Part shown: piece after piece, positions 6,154 to 8,671 of the stretch
How the letters are laid out: every line of letters starts with the position of its first letter
Numbering within the stretch: position 1 is the first letter of the stretch
NCBI GenBank assembly: GCA_900552155.1
Contig: URYU01000072.1
Span: 1-8,671, forward strand
DNA from: an uncultured Collinsella sp.
GTDB lineage: Bacteria > Actinomycetota > Coriobacteriia > Coriobacteriales > Coriobacteriaceae
Length of the DNA: 8,671 nucleotides
Reading direction: 5' to 3'
The notes under the pieces: generated by a model
The model's database searches: none
What the model saw: only the letters and a program-made list of their open reading frames with translations
What the model was told of the DNA's origin: nothing
Translations under genes and position numbers: made by a program

Positions 6154-6720
6154 ATGAATGAGATTTCCAACATACATGCGTTTGAGGACGAGGATTTTCT
6201 GCACGCTTGCTTCGTGTGGGGGATGGTCGTAGCCGGCGTGTTTGCCGTGTGCCTGGTGCCGGTGTTTATGCTGCTGGGCGGGCCTGCGGATCTGGATGCG
6301 GCTGACGCGGGTGGCTGGATGGCTGCCGTGGGCTGGATAGTCGGCTTGGCTGCGATCTCAATGGCGTCGTTCGCCGTGCACGAGCTGGTGCACGGTGTGT
6401 TTTTTAAGCTGCTGGCGCCTGCGGGCGCGAAGGTGACCTTTGGGGCGAATCGCGAGACGGCGATGATCTATGCCTGCGCCGAGGGTGTTGTGTATTCGCG
6501 CCGGCGGTACATGGCGGTTTGCCTGGCGCCGACGGTTGTTGTGACGACAGCGTTTACCCTGGGGTTTGTGTTTTCGGGCTATCCACTGCTGTGCTACCTG
6601 GCGGCCGGCTTGCATTTGTCGGGCTGTGGGGGCGACTGGTATTACGTGCGGACCATTTTGCGCGACCGCCGCATTGTCGCCTGCGAAGATACGTCCTTTG
6701 GCGTGCGCTTTTTTGGGTGA
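6154..6720 (+). CDS. DUF3267-like membrane zinc metalloprotease
   Basis: The protein has 188 residues and about four membrane segments (near 17-41, 55-74, 119-140 and 143-158). An HELVH motif (76-80) at the end of the second segment fits the zinc-binding HExxH of membrane metalloproteases, and HLSGCGGDWYY (154-164) supplies an Asp (161) at about the place where DUF3267 and site-2-protease-like proteins have their third ligand. Active site and topology therefore point to an intramembrane or membrane-edge peptidase of unknown substrate. There is no PDZ domain and the length fits DUF3267 better than classical RseP. The ATG at 6154 has no SD but lies eight bases after a -10-like box. The stop codon is followed at once by the SD of queH, so the two are probably co-transcribed and translationally coupled. 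A role in queuosine metabolism is not implied by the sequence. Catalytic activity is inferred from motifs only. Confidence 0.72.
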   Translation: MNEISNIHAFEDEDFLHACFVWGMVVAGVFAVCLVPVFMLLGGPADLDAADAGGWMAAVGWIVGLAAISMASFAVHELVHGVFFKLLAPAGAKVTFGANRETAMIYACAEGVVYSRRRYMAVCLAPTVVVTTAFTLGFVFSGYPLLCYLAAGLHLSGCGGDWYYVRTILRDRRIVACEDTSFGVRFFG

Positions 6721-6730
6721 GGAGATGTCG

Positions 6731-7306
6731 ATGAAGTCGTTGTTGCTGCATGCGTGCTGTGCACCATGCTCGCTTGAGCCGGTTCGCCTGCTGCGCGAGG
6801 AGGGGTTTGAGCCCACGATTTGCTGGACCAACCCCAATATTCACCCGCGCGATGAATGGCAGCGTCGCCTAGACGAGCTGCGCCGGTGGTGTGCCGATGG
6901 CGACATCGAGCTTATCGAGGCGGGGGAGGACCGGGAGCGCTGGGAGGCCGGCGTGGCCCCGCTGGGCGCCGATCGAGCCCGTCGCTGTCGCGCATGCTAT
7001 GCCCTGCGTCTGGCCGAGGCGTGCCGTGTGGCCCAGGAGCGCGGGTTTGAGTTTGTGGGCACGACGCTCGCCGTCTCGCCGTACCAGTTGTTCGAAACCT
7101 GCAATGATGTGTTGGAGCGTCTGGCTGCTGCCCGCGGTCTCACTCCGGTGATTCGCGATTTTCGCACGTATTACCCCGAGGCGACACGTCGTTCGCGCGA
7201 GCTGGGCATGTATCGGCAGAACTACTGCGGCTGCCGTTTCTCGGCCGTCGAGGCGGCCATGGACCGCGCCCGCATCCGCGACGAGCGCAAAGCGTCCAAA
7301 AAGTAG
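6731..7306 (+). CDS. queH: Epoxyqueuosine reductase QueH
   Basis: QueH (formerly DUF208) carries out the last step of queuosine synthesis, reducing epoxyqueuosine at the wobble position of tRNAs with GUN anticodons; it is the non-orthologous, cobalamin-independent counterpart of QueG. From ATG 6731 the protein has 191 residues. The signature cysteines are intact: HACCAPC (8-13; Cys 9, 10, 13), CRACY (86-90) and NYCGC (164-168), which supply the iron-sulfur cluster and second metal site. WTNPNIHP (32-39) and GTTLAVSPYQ (110-119) are also typical. I prefer ATG 6731 over ATG 6725 because the SD GGAG (6721-6724) is six bases from the former and abuts the latter. The SD follows directly on the stop codon of the metalloprotease gene, and queA begins 64 bases downstream, so the two final queuosine steps are encoded side by side. 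Confidence 0.93.
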   Translation: MKSLLLHACCAPCSLEPVRLLREEGFEPTICWTNPNIHPRDEWQRRLDELRRWCADGDIELIEAGEDRERWEAGVAPLGADRARRCRACYALRLAEACRVAQERGFEFVGTTLAVSPYQLFETCNDVLERLAAARGLTPVIRDFRTYYPEATRRSRELGMYRQNYCGCRFSAVEAAMDRARIRDERKASKK

Positions 7307-7325
7307 TTCTTTTGGGCTGGCAGCC

Positions 7326-7334
7326 TGCTAGGAT
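7326..7334 (+). promoter_or_regulatory. Candidate extended -10 promoter for queA
   Basis: TGC-TAGGAT in the queH-queA gap has the TG dinucleotide and four of six -10 bases. Transcription would begin near 7341 with a leader of about 30 bases that includes the SD AAGGAG (7357-7362). The site would give queA its own promoter in addition to read-through from queH. No -35 hexamer is convincing. Confidence 0.4.
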
Positions 7335-7370
7335 GTAGAGCGGACTTTAGCTATATAAGGAGTATCCGAC

Positions 7371-8588
7371 GTGTCTATGCGTACCGATGATTTTGACTAC
7401 AACCTTCCTGAGGAACTGATCGCCCAGGCTCCAGCCGAGCCGCGCGACTCCTGTCGCCTGCTGGTGGTGGATCGCAAGGGCTCCCAGGCGGGAACGCCGC
7501 TGGAGCACGGCGGTACCGTTGAGCACCGCATCTTCCGTGACATCATCGACTATATCGAGCCGGGCGACGTGCTCGTCATCAACCAGACGCGCGTGATGCC
7601 GGCCCGCCTGATCGGTCGCAAAGCCGGCTCGGGCGGCGTGGTCGAGACCCTGCTGCTCAAGCGCCGCGAGGACGTGGATCCGCTGGGCCATGTTTGGGAG
7701 TGCTTGGTCAAGCCGGGCAAGCGCCTGAAGCCCGGTGTTCATATTGAGTATCGCGCCGGTGGCGCCCATGCGCCCGAGGGGGCTCCCGTGGTGCTGACGG
7801 CCGAGGTCGTCGACTTTGTCACCGATAGCCGCGGCGGCCGTCTAGTGCGTTTTGAGCCGGCTGGTTGCAACGCCGCCGGCGAGCCGCGCACGCTCGACGA
7901 GGCCATTCACGCCGCCGGTCATGTGCCGTTGCCGCCCTACATTACCGATTACGAGGGCGATCCCGAGAAATATCAGACCGTGTACGCCATGAAGGAGGAG
8001 CACTCGGCTGCCGCTCCTACGGCGGGTCTGCATTTTACTCCTGAGCTCATGGCCGCTATCGAGGCCAAGGGTGCCAAGTTTGCCGCCGTCGAGCTCGAGG
8101 TGGGCATCGATACCTTCCGTTTGGTGGAGGAGGACGACCCTACGCAGCACGTCATGCACACCGAGCGCTACCACGTGTCGCAGGAGGTTGTCGACGCCGT
8201 GCATAAGGCCAAGGCCGAGGGTCATCGTGTGATCGCCGTCGGCACTACCGCGGTGCGCTCGCTCGAGAGCGCGTTTGACGCGGACGCGCCGGTGTCCGAT
8301 CCGGCCGTGACGGCGCGCTATTTTGAAGGCCGCGAGGACGGGGCCGACACGCTCGGCCGCGGCGACTTCGTGGTGCGCGAGAACGCGACACCGCAGCTCT
8401 ACCTCCTGCCCGGCTCGTCCTATCACGTGGTCGACGCGCTGATCACGAACTTCCACGTGCCGCGCTCCACGCTCATGATGCTCGTAAGCGCGCTTGCCAC
8501 CCGCGACCAGATCATGGATGCCTACGCCGCTGCCATCGAAGAACGTTATCGCTTCTTCAGCTTTGGCGACGCGATGCTCATTCAGTAG
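7371..8588 (+). CDS. queA: S-adenosylmethionine:tRNA ribosyltransferase-isomerase QueA
   Basis: QueA transfers and isomerises the ribosyl part of SAM onto preQ1-modified tRNA, giving epoxyqueuosine, the substrate of QueH. All family marks are present: DYNLPEELIAQ (9-19), NQTRVMPARL (71-80), PLPPYI (186-191), YQTVYA (201-206), AAPTAGLHFT (214-223), GTTAVRSLES (291-300), NFHVPRSTLMMLVSA (360-374) and RYRFFSFGDAMLI (392-404). At 405 residues it is longer than E. coli QueA (356), with added stretches near 36-52 and 302-338, seen in several actinobacterial and Firmicute forms. GTG 7371 is the likely start, since SD AAGGAG (7357-7362) is eight bases away; ATG 7377 would be fourteen away and loses two residues. 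It stops at TAG 8586-8588, whose last base begins a perfect hairpin. A tgt gene might follow beyond the window, but nothing here shows it. Confidence 0.96.
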   Translation: MSMRTDDFDYNLPEELIAQAPAEPRDSCRLLVVDRKGSQAGTPLEHGGTVEHRIFRDIIDYIEPGDVLVINQTRVMPARLIGRKAGSGGVVETLLLKRREDVDPLGHVWECLVKPGKRLKPGVHIEYRAGGAHAPEGAPVVLTAEVVDFVTDSRGGRLVRFEPAGCNAAGEPRTLDEAIHAAGHVPLPPYITDYEGDPEKYQTVYAMKEEHSAAAPTAGLHFTPELMAAIEAKGAKFAAVELEVGIDTFRLVEEDDPTQHVMHTERYHVSQEVVDAVHKAKAEGHRVIAVGTTAVRSLESAFDADAPVSDPAVTARYFEGREDGADTLGRGDFVVRENATPQLYLLPGSSYHVVDALITNFHVPRSTLMMLVSALATRDQIMDAYAAAIEERYRFFSFGDAMLIQ

Positions 8589-8616
8589 GTTACGGCGTTT
8601 TACAAACGCCGTAACC
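8588..8616. terminator. Perfect hairpin overlapping the queA stop codon
   Basis: GGTTACGGCGTTT (8588-8600) and AAACGCCGTAACC (8604-8616) pair perfectly over 13 bases around a TAC loop. The first base is the G of the queA stop codon. No T tract follows on either strand, so it may be a weak or Rho-assisted terminator, an mRNA end-protecting stem, or part of an interspersed palindromic repeat. Confidence 0.6.
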
Positions 8617-8671
8617 GGCCGACGCTGCGCGGGCCGCATTTGGACAATCTGACGTTCAACTTCAAGGGCGC
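8617..8671. other. GC-rich tail with no assignable gene
   Basis: The last 55 bases begin with a GC-rich stretch in which CGGCC and GGCCG can pair around an 11-base loop. Two forward frames stay open to the edge, but without a start or SD. It could be the spacer after queA, a repeat, or the beginning of another element; the window ends before this can be told. Confidence 0.3.

Noticed and set aside
7335..7370. preQ1 riboswitch in the queA leader.
   Set aside because: The leader is about 30 bases, and I cannot see the preQ1-I hairpin followed by an A-rich tail that pairs into its loop.
1..8671. CRISPR arrays, tRNA or rRNA genes, insertion sequences, phage genes or a defence island.
   Set aside because: No regularly spaced repeats, cloverleaf sequences, transposase or integrase motifs, terminal inverted repeats or known defence domains were seen on either strand.

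Overview
The window is GC-rich, gene-dense bacterial chromosome with short intergenic gaps, mostly leader-poor genes and strong Shine-Dalgarno (SD) sites where they exist. Base composition, codon use and the protein set (QueH rather than QueG, a DegV protein, a stand-alone NOL1/NOP2/Sun methyltransferase, a divergent MetRS-like protein) suggest an actinobacterium of the class Coriobacteriia, probably Collinsella or a close relative. That placement is inference; no ribosomal marker is present. Standard code is used: TAG ends at least five of the genes here.

Layout, left to right. Bases 1-42 may be the tail of an upstream gene. Bases 43-233 are a comparatively AT-rich, repeat-bearing control region in front of a degV-family gene (234-1123, +) that is broken by a one-base loss in a T run. 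A strong stem-loop (1181-1225) separates it from a convergent gene for a TIM-barrel-like protein of unknown function (1230-2321, -). A divergent gap leads to a 56-residue single-span membrane protein (2513-2683, +) with a near-consensus SD. It converges with an rRNA/tRNA m5C methyltransferase gene of the RsmB/RsmF family (2708-3811, -). Upstream of that, on the same strand, is a MetRS-like gene (3871-6021, -) interrupted by an in-frame TAG. A divergent promoter region (6022-6153) then leads into a + strand group: a DUF3267-like membrane metalloprotease, queH, and queA, which ends in a perfect hairpin at 8588-8616.

How the genes relate. The clearest pathway is queuosine: QueA makes epoxyqueuosine on tRNA and QueH reduces it to queuosine. 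With the m5C methyltransferase and the MetRS-like protein, half the window concerns tRNA or rRNA. The most unusual gene is the MetRS-like one: it keeps a HIGH-like motif (HFGH), but its KMSKS loop reads KASSS, its zinc ligands look altered and the usual anticodon-binding Trp seems absent. It may be a MetRS paralogue with another role. The in-frame stop may be a real lesion or a sequence error. I see no CRISPR array, insertion sequence, tRNA, rRNA or prophage gene, and no convincing new multi-gene system.
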